A stretch of 64,000 nucleotides of DNA. Origin: a virus. Positions 1 to 6,622 of this stretch are shown here, piece by piece (within the stretch, counting starts at the first letter, position 1; each line of letters starts with the position of its first letter). Location: the IMG/VR virus record IMGVR_UViG_3300030333_001364, positions 1 through 64,000 of that record, one strand, 5' to 3'. The position numbers and the translations under genes were made by a program. The notes under the pieces were generated by a model. The model was not told the DNA's origin and ran no database searches. It saw only the letters and a program-made list of their open reading frames with translations.

Positions 1-192
1 CATTACCCTGATGATGACCCATATCAGGAGAGCAATGAAATCTATTATAATATGGTAGATTTCTTAGATGACTCAGAAGTACATCAAATCTGGGAAATTG
101 TCGGCAAGGCAATGGACAGAAATAATATTGTCACAACAGACAATGAAAGTCTATCAGTCAGGGTGTATGATGAAATCAATGACGAGGACTAA
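1..192 (+). CDS. hypothetical protein (5' end outside window)
   Basis: The frame is open from the first base and ends at a TAA at 190-192, giving 63 visible residues rich in Asp, Glu and Asn. The true start lies upstream of the window. The fragment is acidic (it ends YDEINDED) with no recognisable motif. It is followed after 3 bases by the next small gene, in the same head-to-tail style as the rest of the cluster. Function unknown. Confidence 0.6.
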   Translation, partial: HYPDDDPYQESNEIYYNMVDFLDDSEVHQIWEIVGKAMDRNNIVTTDNESLSVRVYDEINDED

Positions 193-195
193 CTC

Positions 196-348
196 ATGGA
201 CATTCAAGACTTTGACATTTACCCACTACTGTCATTCAGACAGCGTGAACAACTAACAGACTTATTTTGTGAGGTTGTTGCTGAACATGGGTATGACCTT
301 GATACCTTTGACTGGAATATCATAGGCACAGGAGCAAAGAAGCAATGA
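196..348 (+). CDS. small hypothetical protein, 50 aa
   Basis: This 50-residue ORF starts MDIQDFDIYP and ends in TGA overlapping the next ATG (ATGA). The middle looks helical (RQREQLTDLFCEVVAEHG). Its support is positional: it exactly fills the gap between the preceding stop and the next gene and shows the coupling used throughout the cluster. Function unknown. Confidence 0.6.
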   Translation: MDIQDFDIYPLLSFRQREQLTDLFCEVVAEHGYDLDTFDWNIIGTGAKKQ

Positions 349-533
349 GTACTCAAAGAACTATCACACTCTTAGATGAGTGTCATGGTATCATTGACGA
401 GCGTGATACTGCTATGTCACATGACTTAGTTGAGTGTATGTTTCATTTGTTAGACATACATCAATTAGAACAATTACAAGACATCATTACAAATCAATTT
501 GCTAATGAATATTATGACTCTATAATCAAATGA
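345..533 (+). CDS. small hypothetical protein, 62 aa
   Basis: 62 residues, probably all helical, with short acidic and leucine-rich stretches (HDLVECMFHLLDIHQLEQLQ). It overlaps both neighbours by four bases (ATGA), so its translation is probably coupled to the genes on either side. It resembles the small early proteins typical of T4-like cyanophages in size and composition only. Function not recognised. Confidence 0.65.
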   Translation: MSTQRTITLLDECHGIIDERDTAMSHDLVECMFHLLDIHQLEQLQDIITNQFANEYYDSIIK

Positions 534-895
534 CTATCTCAAAAACACAACTTGAATATCTTACTCGACCACTAACTGAGGATACTGAATTTTTTATTCA
601 TAAATCAGATTTAGAACTCATACTCAGGACATTCAACTATCTCTTACAAAAACCTGTCACAAATGTGTTTACAGATTCCCCACTATGGGGTTGTCAATGT
701 AAAGAGTTAGCAGAACATTTGACAATTCAAATCAGTTCAACTCTAAACAGAAGTACTCGTAAGAACTGGCAACTCGTCAAGTACAATAACCCTAGTAGTG
801 GTAGGTATGGGAGACACCCTTACTCACATTATGGAACATACCCTGCTATTAGAGAAGAGAAGTACCCTTTCAATCATACAGTAGGTAAGTACTAA
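530..895 (+). CDS. hypothetical protein, 121 aa
   Basis: 121 residues with a helical N-terminal half (about 1-70) and a C-terminal half rich in Tyr, Gly, Pro and His (RYGRHPYSHYGTYP) that is probably disordered. It contains a CQC pair near residue 57, without a second Cys pair that would support zinc binding. ATGA overlap with the upstream gene and TAATG contact with the downstream gene place it in one translationally coupled unit. Function unknown. Confidence 0.65.
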   Translation: MTISKTQLEYLTRPLTEDTEFFIHKSDLELILRTFNYLLQKPVTNVFTDSPLWGCQCKELAEHLTIQISSTLNRSTRKNWQLVKYNNPSSGRYGRHPYSHYGTYPAIREEKYPFNHTVGKY

Positions 896-1098
896 TGAAA
901 ACTATTACTTACACTAATGATGAACTACACGCTTTTAGTGAGCATGTAACATGGTGCATCTATGAACAAGATCAACCAGTAGATGATAACTTAGAAAGTT
1001 TCATTCACAAAACATTATATGATAATCAAGCAAAAACTGTTGCTAACGATTATAATGAATGTGTTGACACATTATTGGACAGTATGAACAATGCCTGA
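895..1098 (+). CDS. small hypothetical protein, 67 aa
   Basis: 67 residues, acidic and probably alpha-helical. The ATG overlaps the TAA of the preceding gene (TAATG) and its last eight bases overlap the following gene. No motif is recognised. Likely a small early phage protein of the same coupled run. Confidence 0.65.
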   Translation: MKTITYTNDELHAFSEHVTWCIYEQDQPVDDNLESFIHKTLYDNQAKTVANDYNECVDTLLDSMNNA

Positions 1099-1264
1099 TA
1101 TTTCACATTTCACAAGAGATCAATTACTTGCTTTGATGAATACCGTAGATTTTGCTATGGATAATGATGCAAGTTATGAGGAATATACCATTATAAAAAG
1201 TGGCACAACTGATCTACAAAGTATAAGAGATATACTGTACAATAAGATCATAGAACAGGGGTAA
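1091..1264 (+). CDS. small hypothetical protein, 57 aa
   Basis: 57-residue ORF starting MPDISHFTRD and ending IEQG. It begins inside the last codons of the upstream gene in another frame and ends four bases before the next ATG, filling an otherwise empty gap. The composition is helical and acidic like its neighbours. The evidence is position, reading-frame continuity and spacing. Function unknown. Confidence 0.55.
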   Translation: MPDISHFTRDQLLALMNTVDFAMDNDASYEEYTIIKSGTTDLQSIRDILYNKIIEQG

Positions 1265-1268
1265 ACCT

Positions 1269-1472
1269 ATGACACATTTCAACTCATCATTTCCTAACTC
1301 ATCAAAACAAGTTGGTTCGTTTACTGACATTATAGGTAGAGAATATACCATACTTCGTGAGCGTGTAAATGGTTACGTCCAATTCAACGTCAATGGTATG
1401 ATCTTTGACAATTTCCAAGAGGTTCGTGAATACAGAGAAGAACTACAGTCTCATGGAGTTCGTGTATCGTGA
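1269..1472 (+). CDS. small hypothetical protein, 67 aa
   Basis: 67 residues with a beta-rich middle (REYTILRERVNGYVQFNVNG) followed by a short charged helix, suggesting a small compact fold. The start is preceded at short distance by AGGGGTAA, which can serve as a ribosome binding site. Its stop overlaps a GTG start of the next gene. Function unknown. Confidence 0.6.
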   Translation: MTHFNSSFPNSSKQVGSFTDIIGREYTILRERVNGYVQFNVNGMIFDNFQEVREYREELQSHGVRVS

Positions 1473-1615
1473 AACAGAACTTATACTTGAAACTATTACG
1501 CAGACCGCCATTTTTCAAGATAGTGACTATTAGAGAAGAATTATCTAAGGTCACTCAAGAGAACTGGCGAGACATCAAATTAGACATTGACAACTATTTC
1601 AGAACATCATCATGA
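1469..1615 (+). CDS. small basic hypothetical protein, 48 aa, GTG start
   Basis: A GTG at 1469 overlapping the previous TGA (GTGA) opens a 48-residue frame that closes in a TGA overlapping the next ATG (ATGA), so both ends show the coupling of this cluster. The N-terminus is basic and hydrophobic (KQNLYLKLLRRPPFFKI) and the C-terminus is mixed charged. It is shorter than usual gene-calling cut-offs and would easily be missed. Function unknown. Confidence 0.5.
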   Translation: MKQNLYLKLLRRPPFFKIVTIREELSKVTQENWRDIKLDIDNYFRTSS

Positions 1616-1878
1616 CTTGCAATTTACCCCCTAACGCTTCTAAAGAAGAGATCACAACTGACATGGTCGAACAGTTTGTAGAGATACAACTGGACAACGC
1701 AGACACTCAATTCTTATATGAACTTGCTAAAGATCATTTACTGCAAGCATATGAGACGCTAACGTATGAAGAGGTAAAAGAAAGGATAATCTCATTATAC
1801 GATAAGGAACTATGGTTAGAGTTGTTAGATAATGCAACTTTTACCTACAATAGCAAGAATATACCAGAAAGATATTGA
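1612..1878 (+). CDS. hypothetical acidic helical protein, 88 aa
   Basis: 88 residues, strongly acidic and predicted helical (EEITTDMVEQFVEIQLDNAD, then YEEVKERIISLYDKELW). It is the last gene of the first coupled run, after which about 87 non-coding bases follow. I recognise no domain. The high Glu/Asp content is common in small phage proteins that bind or inhibit host factors, but that is a general remark and not evidence here. Confidence 0.65.
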   Translation: MTCNLPPNASKEEITTDMVEQFVEIQLDNADTQFLYELAKDHLLQAYETLTYEEVKERIISLYDKELWLELLDNATFTYNSKNIPERY

Positions 1879-1965
1879 GTGTACCAGTAATAATATTGTC
1901 ACATTATCCATTGCAAGTGTTGATAGTGCTGATTATCATGTGTTTATACACATCAATTTATTATT

Positions 1966-2145
1966 ATGCAAATCAGACTAGATGAGCGTTATTCACAATA
2001 CTTAGAGTGGTGCGGTTGCCCTCGTCCTAAGTATACTGCAAGATTTTGTGATGACCTATTAGGTTATTTCGATACTCAAGAGGAAGCAATTACAATGTGT
2101 TTAGAACACCGCAGAGATTCACTTATTGACATGGGGTTATTATGA
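1966..2145 (+). CDS. small Cys-containing hypothetical protein, 59 aa
   Basis: The ATG at 1966 directly follows an AT-rich leader (TTTATTATT) without a Shine-Dalgarno sequence, as at several other unit starts here. The 59-residue product has WCGC at about residues 15-18 plus two more cysteines (FCDD, MCLEH), so metal or redox function is possible but unproven. The stop overlaps the next gene's ATG (ATGA). Function unknown. Confidence 0.55.
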   Translation: MQIRLDERYSQYLEWCGCPRPKYTARFCDDLLGYFDTQEEAITMCLEHRRDSLIDMGLL

Positions 2146-2360
2146 ATTTCATAGTAACTGATGTTGAATATGATTTCAATGACTCACTAAGTGAGATATA
2201 TTCTATCTCAAAAGATGAGCAAGATCAAATAGTTGCTGACACGTTAGGATTATGGTCAGCAACTGATGAGGACGATTTGATAGAGGAAATCACTTGTGCT
2301 AGTGGGTGGTGCATCAAATCTATTGACTATGATATACAACTCAAGGGTGTGCCAGTATGA
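2142..2360 (+). CDS. small acidic hypothetical protein, 72 aa
   Basis: 72 residues, very acidic at about 40-50 (SATDEDDLIEEI), with beta-type stretches at both ends and two cysteines in CASGWC. It overlaps the upstream gene by ATGA. It looks like one of the small conserved early proteins of T4-like cyanophages, but I cannot name a family. Function unknown. Confidence 0.65.
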   Translation: MNFIVTDVEYDFNDSLSEIYSISKDEQDQIVADTLGLWSATDEDDLIEEITCASGWCIKSIDYDIQLKGVPV

Positions 2361-2410
2361 ATACTGTCTACTTTGACTTGTATTTCAAATCAGATCAATT
2401 ATTATACTAA
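2357..2410 (+). CDS. possible 17-residue micro-ORF
   Basis: An ATG overlapping the upstream TGA (ATGA) opens 17 codons (MNTVYFDLYFKSDQLLY). It occupies most of the gap before the next unit start at 2431. It could be a leader peptide or simply chance. Support is only the coupling geometry. Confidence 0.2.
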   Translation: MNTVYFDLYFKSDQLLY

Positions 2411-2430
2411 AAGATCAAACAATTATTCTT

Positions 2431-2739
2431 ATGAACTCAGGGTATCACACCACATCTAACACCGATCTAAACAATGAGTTATCAAACTTTATTGATTATG
2501 TCGATTCATTCTATGGTCAGAATGACCCTGTTTATCCTATGAAATCTATTGTAGGCGATCTACCACTTGATAAGAGTGCTATTCTTGATGCCACTTATGA
2601 ATACCTCTCAACTATCTCTAAGAGAAATTCTGACACCTATACATGGGGTGGTGGGGATTCACTTGATAGAGAAAGGGTTAGAGATATTCTATTGAATAGT
2701 GGATACTTTCTTACACACTTACAACATAAGGAGTTTTAG
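2431..2739 (+). CDS. hypothetical protein, 102 aa
   Basis: 102 residues starting MNSGYHTTSN. The ATG follows the SD-less leader AACAATTATTCTT. The N-terminal half appears helical (LNNELSNFIDYVDSFYG). The middle has a WGGGDSLDRERVRDILLNSG segment that could form a turn-helix. It is followed after one base by a GTG-started gene with a good ribosome binding site (AAGGAG) inside its own end. Function unknown. Confidence 0.65.
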   Translation: MNSGYHTTSNTDLNNELSNFIDYVDSFYGQNDPVYPMKSIVGDLPLDKSAILDATYEYLSTISKRNSDTYTWGGGDSLDRERVRDILLNSGYFLTHLQHKEF

Positions 2740-2740
2740 A

Positions 2741-2950
2741 GTGAACATTTCAGAAATTCAAAAAATCAACATGTTCGATAGGTATGTTATGCGAGGTGGT
2801 TTAGATACACTAGACAGCATACAAGAATTATGTCAAGAAGTTATGACTATGTGTGGTATGGACATACCAACGGATAGTGATATGTTCAATGATATAGTAA
2901 CTGACGTGATAAAGAAATCAATCCCTAACACTCATAGGAGACTCAAATGA
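2741..2950 (+). CDS. small hypothetical protein, 69 aa, GTG start
   Basis: I chose the GTG at 2741 rather than an upstream in-frame GTG at 2699, because AAGGAG lies seven bases before it and the start then abuts the previous stop. The 69 residues are helical and acidic with several Met and two Cys (ELCQEVMTMCGMD), ending in a basic tail (NTHRRLK). Its stop overlaps the next ATG (ATGA). Function unknown. Confidence 0.6.
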   Translation: MNISEIQKINMFDRYVMRGGLDTLDSIQELCQEVMTMCGMDIPTDSDMFNDIVTDVIKKSIPNTHRRLK

Positions 2951-3291
2951 GAACATTTTTATATAAAGACTATCTCAATGACAATTATGGTAAGTTTTTA
3001 CCTATTCAGACTATTGAGAGTGAGTATTTTGGACGTCACTTCTTTATTGACATTGCCTTTGAGTTCATTACAGCACCCTCTTATAAGGACGGTGGGTATG
3101 ATGAGCAAGGATTTCAGTATGTAAGTGAAATGGTACAAGAGAATGGACTAGACGGTATTGACCTATCAAAACTATTTGACATCTATCGTGACCTTACATG
3201 GCAAGAAAATCATGATAGCAATGAAAAACATAGTAGTGAGTTCGCTTCATATATTGATGACGTTGAAAAGGGAAATATAGAATACTTATGA
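2947..3291 (+). CDS. hypothetical protein, 114 aa
   Basis: 114 residues, acidic, rich in Tyr and Phe, with no recognised motif. It is the last gene of its coupled unit. Its TGA stop is the first base triplet of a perfect hairpin (TGACAGT/ACTGTCA), so translation termination and the RNA structure coincide. Function unknown. Confidence 0.65.
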   Translation: MRTFLYKDYLNDNYGKFLPIQTIESEYFGRHFFIDIAFEFITAPSYKDGGYDEQGFQYVSEMVQENGLDGIDLSKLFDIYRDLTWQENHDSNEKHSSEFASYIDDVEKGNIEYL

Positions 3292-3308
3292 CAGTTATAT
3301 TACTGTCA
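3289..3308 (+). promoter_or_regulatory. end-of-unit hairpin TGACAGT-TATATT-ACTGTCA
   Basis: Perfect seven-pair inverted repeat with a six-base loop whose first three bases are the stop codon of the upstream gene. There is no long T run after it, so it is not a classical intrinsic terminator. Near-identical hairpins follow the genes ending at 4245 and 4905. It may block reading-through, stabilise the 3' end, or be a processing site. Confidence 0.5.
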
Positions 3309-3367
3309 CATGAGTATTCTATTCTCATTCAATAAGGATTATACTACTATCAGATACAACAATTATT

Positions 3368-3586
3368 ATGAACCCAAATCAACCAACATTCTTATTCACA
3401 TGTGAGACACCTAACAAATTTGTAGGTGGAGACGTGTATTCTAATGATCTCAATAGTATAGAGGACTATTGCATAGAAATGGGTATAGATCATGGTTACA
3501 GTATTGTTAGAAACAATGTAACTGGGGAAATCGTATTTGAGCATGGCGATCAAATGATGCAACAAATAGAGGACGGTATCATATAA
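3368..3586 (+). CDS. small hypothetical protein, 72 aa
   Basis: 72 residues beginning MNPNQPTFLFTCETPNKF. The start follows an AT-rich, SD-less leader (GATACAACAATTATT). The fold looks mixed alpha/beta (FLFTCE, then DYCIEMGIDHGYSIVRN, then GEIVFEHGD). The stop overlaps the ATG of the zinc-ribbon-like gene (TAATG), so both are likely made together. Function unknown. Confidence 0.65.
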   Translation: MNPNQPTFLFTCETPNKFVGGDVYSNDLNSIEDYCIEMGIDHGYSIVRNNVTGEIVFEHGDQMMQQIEDGII

Positions 3587-3792
3587 TGGCATATTGTGAT
3601 TCATGTGGTAACTATGATGACTCTCATGAGTCATCTAAGGACACTCAAGACTATCAACCTGACTTATATTACTATTGGCAATATCCCTTAGAAGAGGACT
3701 ATCTAATGCCCAATGGATATGAGTGCATGTGTGAAATATGTTTTGATATTGCTAATGAAGAGGGCAAAATTCAATGGAAGTGTGCCAGTTGA
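3586..3792 (+). CDS. small zinc-finger-like protein, 68 aa
   Basis: 68 residues with CDSC at 4-7 and CMCEIC at about 46-51, a pair of CxxC-type knuckles about 40 residues apart, and a further Cys near the end. This spacing is compatible with one structural zinc site. The middle is rich in Tyr and acidic residues. In phages such proteins often bind nucleic acid or host proteins, but the partner is unknown. It is coupled to the upstream gene by TAATG. Confidence 0.6.
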   Translation: MAYCDSCGNYDDSHESSKDTQDYQPDLYYYWQYPLEEDYLMPNGYECMCEICFDIANEEGKIQWKCAS

Positions 3793-3836
3793 GATAGTGT
3801 CACATTCGTTATTGATTTCTTCGTTCATTCGTTTAT

Positions 3837-3864
3837 TATATTACTATAACAAACATTATTTCAA
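3837..3864 (+). promoter_or_regulatory. -10-like box and SD-less AT leader
   Basis: TATATT followed by CTATAAC and the leader AAACATTATTTCAA lies directly upstream of the ATG at 3865. The same arrangement, a TATA-type box then an A/T leader of roughly 15-27 bases without Shine-Dalgarno, precedes at least eight gene units between 1.9 and 6.8 kb. A sigma70-like early promoter is inferred. No convincing -35 is seen. Confidence 0.35.
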
Positions 3865-3993
3865 ATGAGTAATCTAAACAATGATCTCTTACTTGAATCA
3901 CTCTATGAGCAAGTAATCGAAGAGAATCCAAATTTATCTGAATCAGAACAGATAGAACTTACAAAACAGTTATTCGAGGACATGATACAATGA
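3865..3993 (+). CDS. small acidic hypothetical protein, 42 aa
   Basis: 42 residues, almost entirely helix-forming and acidic (LLLESLYEQVIEENPNLSES). The start follows the AT leader and its stop overlaps the next ATG (ATGATC). The evidence is position and coupling. Function unknown. Confidence 0.5.
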   Translation: MSNLNNDLLLESLYEQVIEENPNLSESEQIELTKQLFEDMIQ

Positions 3994-4115
3994 TCTATGA
4001 ACCAAAAACTGAGACTGTCAAGTTTTATAATGCAATGGCACTATATTTTGATGACAGCATCACATTTGAAGAATTTACAACTATCGTGGAGGATTTGAGA
4101 AATGAGGACATGTAA
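3990..4115 (+). CDS. small hypothetical protein, 41 aa
   Basis: 41 residues (MIYEPKTETVKFYNAMALYF then an acidic end), coupled by ATGA overlap with the upstream gene and overlapped at its end by the next frame. The composition fits the small early proteins around it. Function unknown. Confidence 0.5.
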   Translation: MIYEPKTETVKFYNAMALYFDDSITFEEFTTIVEDLRNEDM

Positions 4116-4245
4116 GGAAACAAGAGTGATTCTATCCCCTAAGGATAGAGCATATCTCAGAATAGAAACAAGTTATCGTGATCTCGCATATATCTACTTC
4201 ACTATGATAGAGCAAGATTTTCGTGTATTGAACAAACCAATGTGA
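4102..4245 (+). CDS. small basic hypothetical protein, 47 aa
   Basis: 47 residues (MRTCKETRVILSPKDRAYLR...), basic at the N-terminus, overlapping the 3' end of the upstream gene by 14 bases. Its TGA lies at the foot of the second copy of the GACAGT hairpin, as in the gene ending at 3291. That repeated arrangement supports a real gene end. Function unknown. Confidence 0.5.
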   Translation: MRTCKETRVILSPKDRAYLRIETSYRDLAYIYFTMIEQDFRVLNKPM

Positions 4246-4261
4246 CAGTTATCAAACTGTC
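4244..4261 (+). promoter_or_regulatory. end-of-unit hairpin GACAGT-TATCAA-ACTGTC
   Basis: Perfect six-pair stem with a six-base loop, overlapping the stop codon of the upstream gene. The sequence and geometry match the hairpin at 3289-3308. It precedes a stretch with a TATGAT box and a TTTTATTATT leader that leads into the gene at 4327. Confidence 0.5.
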
Positions 4262-4326
4262 TACAAATCGTCCAATAGTCTCACTATTCGATTATTATGA
4301 TACCATAAGCAATTCATTTTATTATT

Positions 4327-4521
4327 ATGCAATTTCAAATCGGAGACTACGTCAAGACTACTGAAGAGTTCAATAACTCTCAATGTGTCACATGTGTAGG
4401 TAAGGTTATTGGTCTAGGGGATAACTATGCTATCGTAAGAAATTATGATAGTACTTGTGAAGAATTAGACTTTATGAGTTTATTTCAATCTGACTTGCAA
4501 TTAGTGAGAGATCTAATCTGA
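4327..4521 (+). CDS. small beta-barrel-like protein, 64 aa
   Basis: 64 residues beginning MQFQIGDYVKTTEEF. The pattern G-D-Y-V-K...VGKVIGLGDNYAIVRNYD resembles small SH3/KOW-type barrels found in many small phage proteins that bind proteins or nucleic acid. This is fold-level pattern recognition only. The start directly follows TTTTATTATT with no Shine-Dalgarno. It is a single-gene unit. Confidence 0.6.
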   Translation: MQFQIGDYVKTTEEFNNSQCVTCVGKVIGLGDNYAIVRNYDSTCEELDFMSLFQSDLQLVRDLI

Positions 4522-4686
4522 TCTCTCATTTATCCTAATTAGAGAGGCGAAAGCGTGTATCAAATTATACATTACTTCGTCTATGCGTGTATGTGTGTAC
4601 GCATGTGACACTTTTATTACTGTCTACTACTGTCACTATTACTCACAATACCGACTAATATAGTATCAAGTAAATCTTTTATTATT
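4522..4686 (+). other. intergenic region with inverted repeat and TTCGTCTA box
   Basis: No gene seen. It contains CTCTC/GAGAG close to the upstream stop, one TTCGTCTA box at 4576-4583 (the same 8-mer that is repeated seven times at 5952-6061), a GTGACA/TGTCAC pair at 4605-4610 and 4631-4636, and a TAATATAGTAT box before the SD-less leader of the next gene. Confidence 0.4.
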
Positions 4687-4905
4687 ATGACTCTTTCAAT
4701 TACAAAACGTGAGGTATTATCTCAAGTCAGATATAATCTCAAAGTTGAATCTATGAGACGTAAAAACATAGGTATCAAACAAATGAGTAAATTAGATAAA
4801 GTCTTTTATTGGTCAGATTTTACTGAAGCATTGTATAGAGATCAAATTATAACTGAATCTCAAATCCGTAGGTGGTCTAATCCTTATGAATTTCGTAACT
4901 ATTAG
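4687..4905 (+). CDS. small basic hypothetical protein, 72 aa
   Basis: 72 residues, basic and helical (MTLSITKREVLSQVRYNLKV, then MRRKNIGIKQMSKLDKVFYW). The segment ITESQIRRWSNP near the end could be a turn-helix. DNA or RNA binding is possible from the charge but not shown. It is a single-gene unit, followed by a hairpin at 4922-4945. Confidence 0.6.
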   Translation: MTLSITKREVLSQVRYNLKVESMRRKNIGIKQMSKLDKVFYWSDFTEALYRDQIITESQIRRWSNPYEFRNY

Positions 4906-4921
4906 AGATAAAATCAAAGAG

Positions 4922-4945
4922 TGTGACAGTTATATTAGTGTCACA
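4922..4945 (+). promoter_or_regulatory. end-of-unit hairpin TGTGACA/TGTCACA
   Basis: Perfect seven-pair inverted repeat with a ten-base loop (GTTATATTAG), followed by TTCTTTG. The left half is nearly the same sequence as the hairpin at 3289. It separates the gene ending at 4905 from the one starting at 5010. Confidence 0.5.
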
Positions 4946-5009
4946 TTCTTTGTACAATTCTCATGAACTTACGTTTATCATAGGGTTATACAACATTTAT
5001 TCAATCGTT

Positions 5010-5501
5010 ATGGAATTTGATCTCAACCAACTAACCAACAAATATCTTTGGTCTACATTCTCAAAACCGTCTCAAGATACGTCTTTGTTTATGAGAATGT
5101 ATTGTAACCAAAAAACTGTCAATACTGATGACCATAAAATTGGTAATACTGAGACTAAGGTACGTCAAGACGGTTCTAAAATTGTAGATGTATTTCTACA
5201 TGGTAACCTTATATGCTCATATGACCCTACCAACTATGAGAATGAAAAGGTAAAATTGTATAGTGCTAATCACTTCACAAAAACAACTAAGGATAGACTC
5301 AACGCTATTCTATACTTGCATACTAATAATACTGTTAGAATCAAGCAAGTTAGAGGTAAGTGGATAGTATCAGATACAAAAACAGATACGGAAATAAATT
5401 TCTATGAGGGCATGGTAATTTTTCAAAAACCACTCACTCTTGCTGATGTATCAAATGATACAAAGATAGAAACTCAAATGGTTGTGGAGTGGACGGTATA
5501 A
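5010..5501 (+). CDS. hypothetical protein, 163 aa
   Basis: The frame is open further upstream, but I chose ATG 5010 (MEFDLNQLTNKYLW) because it follows a TATAC box and the ACATTTATTCAATCGTT leader as at other units here, while an earlier GTG would lie inside the hairpin. The protein is mixed alpha/beta with many Thr and Asn residues. No motif was recognised. Its stop codon falls inside the intrinsic terminator that follows, so transcription ends right at the gene end. Confidence 0.65.
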   Translation: MEFDLNQLTNKYLWSTFSKPSQDTSLFMRMYCNQKTVNTDDHKIGNTETKVRQDGSKIVDVFLHGNLICSYDPTNYENEKVKLYSANHFTKTTKDRLNAILYLHTNNTVRIKQVRGKWIVSDTKTDTEINFYEGMVIFQKPLTLADVSNDTKIETQMVVEWTV

Positions 5502-5516
5502 AAACCGTCCATTTTT
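5491..5516 (+). terminator. intrinsic terminator after the 163-aa gene
   Basis: GGACGGT/ACCGTCC forms a perfect seven-pair G+C-rich stem with a six-base loop, followed by ATTTTT. The stop codon TAA at 5499-5501 sits in the loop region. Confidence 0.75.
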
Positions 5517-5541
5517 ACTTCCATTATTCAGATTATGCTTT

Positions 5542-5574
5542 TATAATGGATACATAAGCAATTTTATTTCAATC
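5542..5574 (+). promoter_or_regulatory. TATAAT box and AT leader
   Basis: A perfect TATAAT at 5542-5547 lies just after a terminator and 27 bases before ATG 5575, with the leader GGATACATAAGCAATTTT lacking a Shine-Dalgarno. This is the best -10 match of the early leader family. The -35 is poor (TTCCAT at 17-base spacing), so an activator or an unusual promoter class is possible. Confidence 0.45.
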
Positions 5575-5916
5575 ATGACTACTCTAAAAACAATTCTACT
5601 AGATGCAATAAACAATGATCTAGCATCTAGCACTTATGATAATCCTATTCTAAACAATAAGGATTATAAAAACTGGTCAGATAGTGACAAATTTGAATGG
5701 TGCTTTGATAGGTACATGGTAGAGGTAGGTGGTTATGAATCCCTAGAATATTGGTTCTCAGGGTTAGCACTTAGTTCAATTCCATTTACTTATTATGAAA
5801 TTGAAAAGTTAGGATACAATGCTGAGACATTCTTTCAAGACTTATCTGACGAATTACAACTAATTACAGGTTATTCAGACAGAAAAGCATTTTATAACAG
5901 AAAGATACGCTCATAG
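5575..5916 (+). CDS. hypothetical protein, 113 aa
   Basis: I chose ATG 5575 (MTTLKTILLDAINNDL), after the TATAAT leader, over an upstream in-frame codon inside the previous gene. The 113 residues are acidic and helical, with an aromatic middle (WCFDRYMVEVGGYESLEYWFSG). It is the last small gene before the long repeat-rich non-coding block, and so flanks the putative origin. Function unknown. Confidence 0.65.
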   Translation: MTTLKTILLDAINNDLASSTYDNPILNNKDYKNWSDSDKFEWCFDRYMVEVGGYESLEYWFSGLALSSIPFTYYEIEKLGYNAETFFQDLSDELQLITGYSDRKAFYNRKIRS

Positions 5917-5951
5917 GTATCATTTTATACCAGGCGCATAGGTTAGACTTC

Positions 5952-6061
5952 TTCGTCTAATCTATTCGTCTATTATACTAATTACTTCGTCCATTCGTCT
6001 ATTTTTCTTATTATGTTCGTCTATTCGTCTAAATTACTGCAATTACTAGGTATTTCGTCTA
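5952..6061 (+). repeat. seven TTCGTCTA iterons
   Basis: The 8-mer starts at 5952, 5965, 5986 (as TTCGTCCA), 5994, 6016, 6024 and 6054. Two pairs are directly tandem (5986-6001 and 6016-6031). A further copy is at 4576 and degenerate copies (TTCGTTCA, TTCGTTTA) are near 3820. Binding sites for a phage or host protein are inferred. Confidence 0.75.
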
Positions 6062-6262
6062 TTCTCCTAGTATGCTTATATGCTCATATTGTTTATAATA
6101 TAACCCTATTATCTACATTATGAACTATAATAAAAAGGTATAAATAAATGTTTTTTATTTCTTTATACATTATTATAAATGTGCTATGTAATTGTACTCT
6201 TAGCGAGCATGCTATAAAAAGTCAAGTACATTTGATACAATGCTCACAAATCCACACATGAG

Positions 6263-6295
6263 TTTTCCACAGGTTTTTCCACAGAGTTTTCCACA
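6263..6295 (+). repeat. three TTTTCCACA boxes at 12-base period
   Basis: TTTTCCACA begins at 6263, 6275 and 6287, a strict 12-base period. The form TTTTCCACA matches the DnaA box reported for cyanobacteria (E. coli type is TTATNCACA). Recognition by host DnaA is an inference from this similarity. Confidence 0.7.
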
Positions 6296-6601
6296 GGCAC
6301 TATGATACACTCACAGGTAACAAATGTTACACAGCACAATGATACAGCAGCATGTATCAAATGTTACATGCACACTATGAGGTATAATATGATACAATAA
6401 AAATAACAGTACATTTGATATTCTGTCAAGTACATATGATACAATCTCATGTATCAAATGTTACATGTATCAAAATATACAATGTATAAAATGTACATAT
6501 CTTTTTTCCAGGAATTATGCTAGACTTAGGAGGGTGACTTTTGTAGAGATTATTTCATGGCAGGGGGAGTGTCGAACATTTTCTAAAGTCCTACCCCAGA
6601 C

Positions 6602-6622
6602 TTGCTATAACCAGTATAGCAA
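6602..6622 (+). promoter_or_regulatory. perfect hairpin TTGCTATA-ACCAG-TATAGCAA
   Basis: Eight perfect pairs with a five-base loop, inside a locally G-rich block (about 6525-6640, containing GGAGGGTG and GGCAGGGGGAG, then CTACCCC) that differs from the AT-rich surroundings. No U run follows. A structured RNA or a protein-binding cruciform are both possible. Confidence 0.4.

Noticed and set aside
1879-1965. Fourth copy of the GTGACA hairpin after 1878
   Set aside because: The arms (TGTACCA and TGTCACA) do not pair well enough.
4923-5009. N-terminal extension of the 163-aa gene
   Set aside because: The GTG start is inside a hairpin; ATG 5010 follows the leader type used by neighbouring units.
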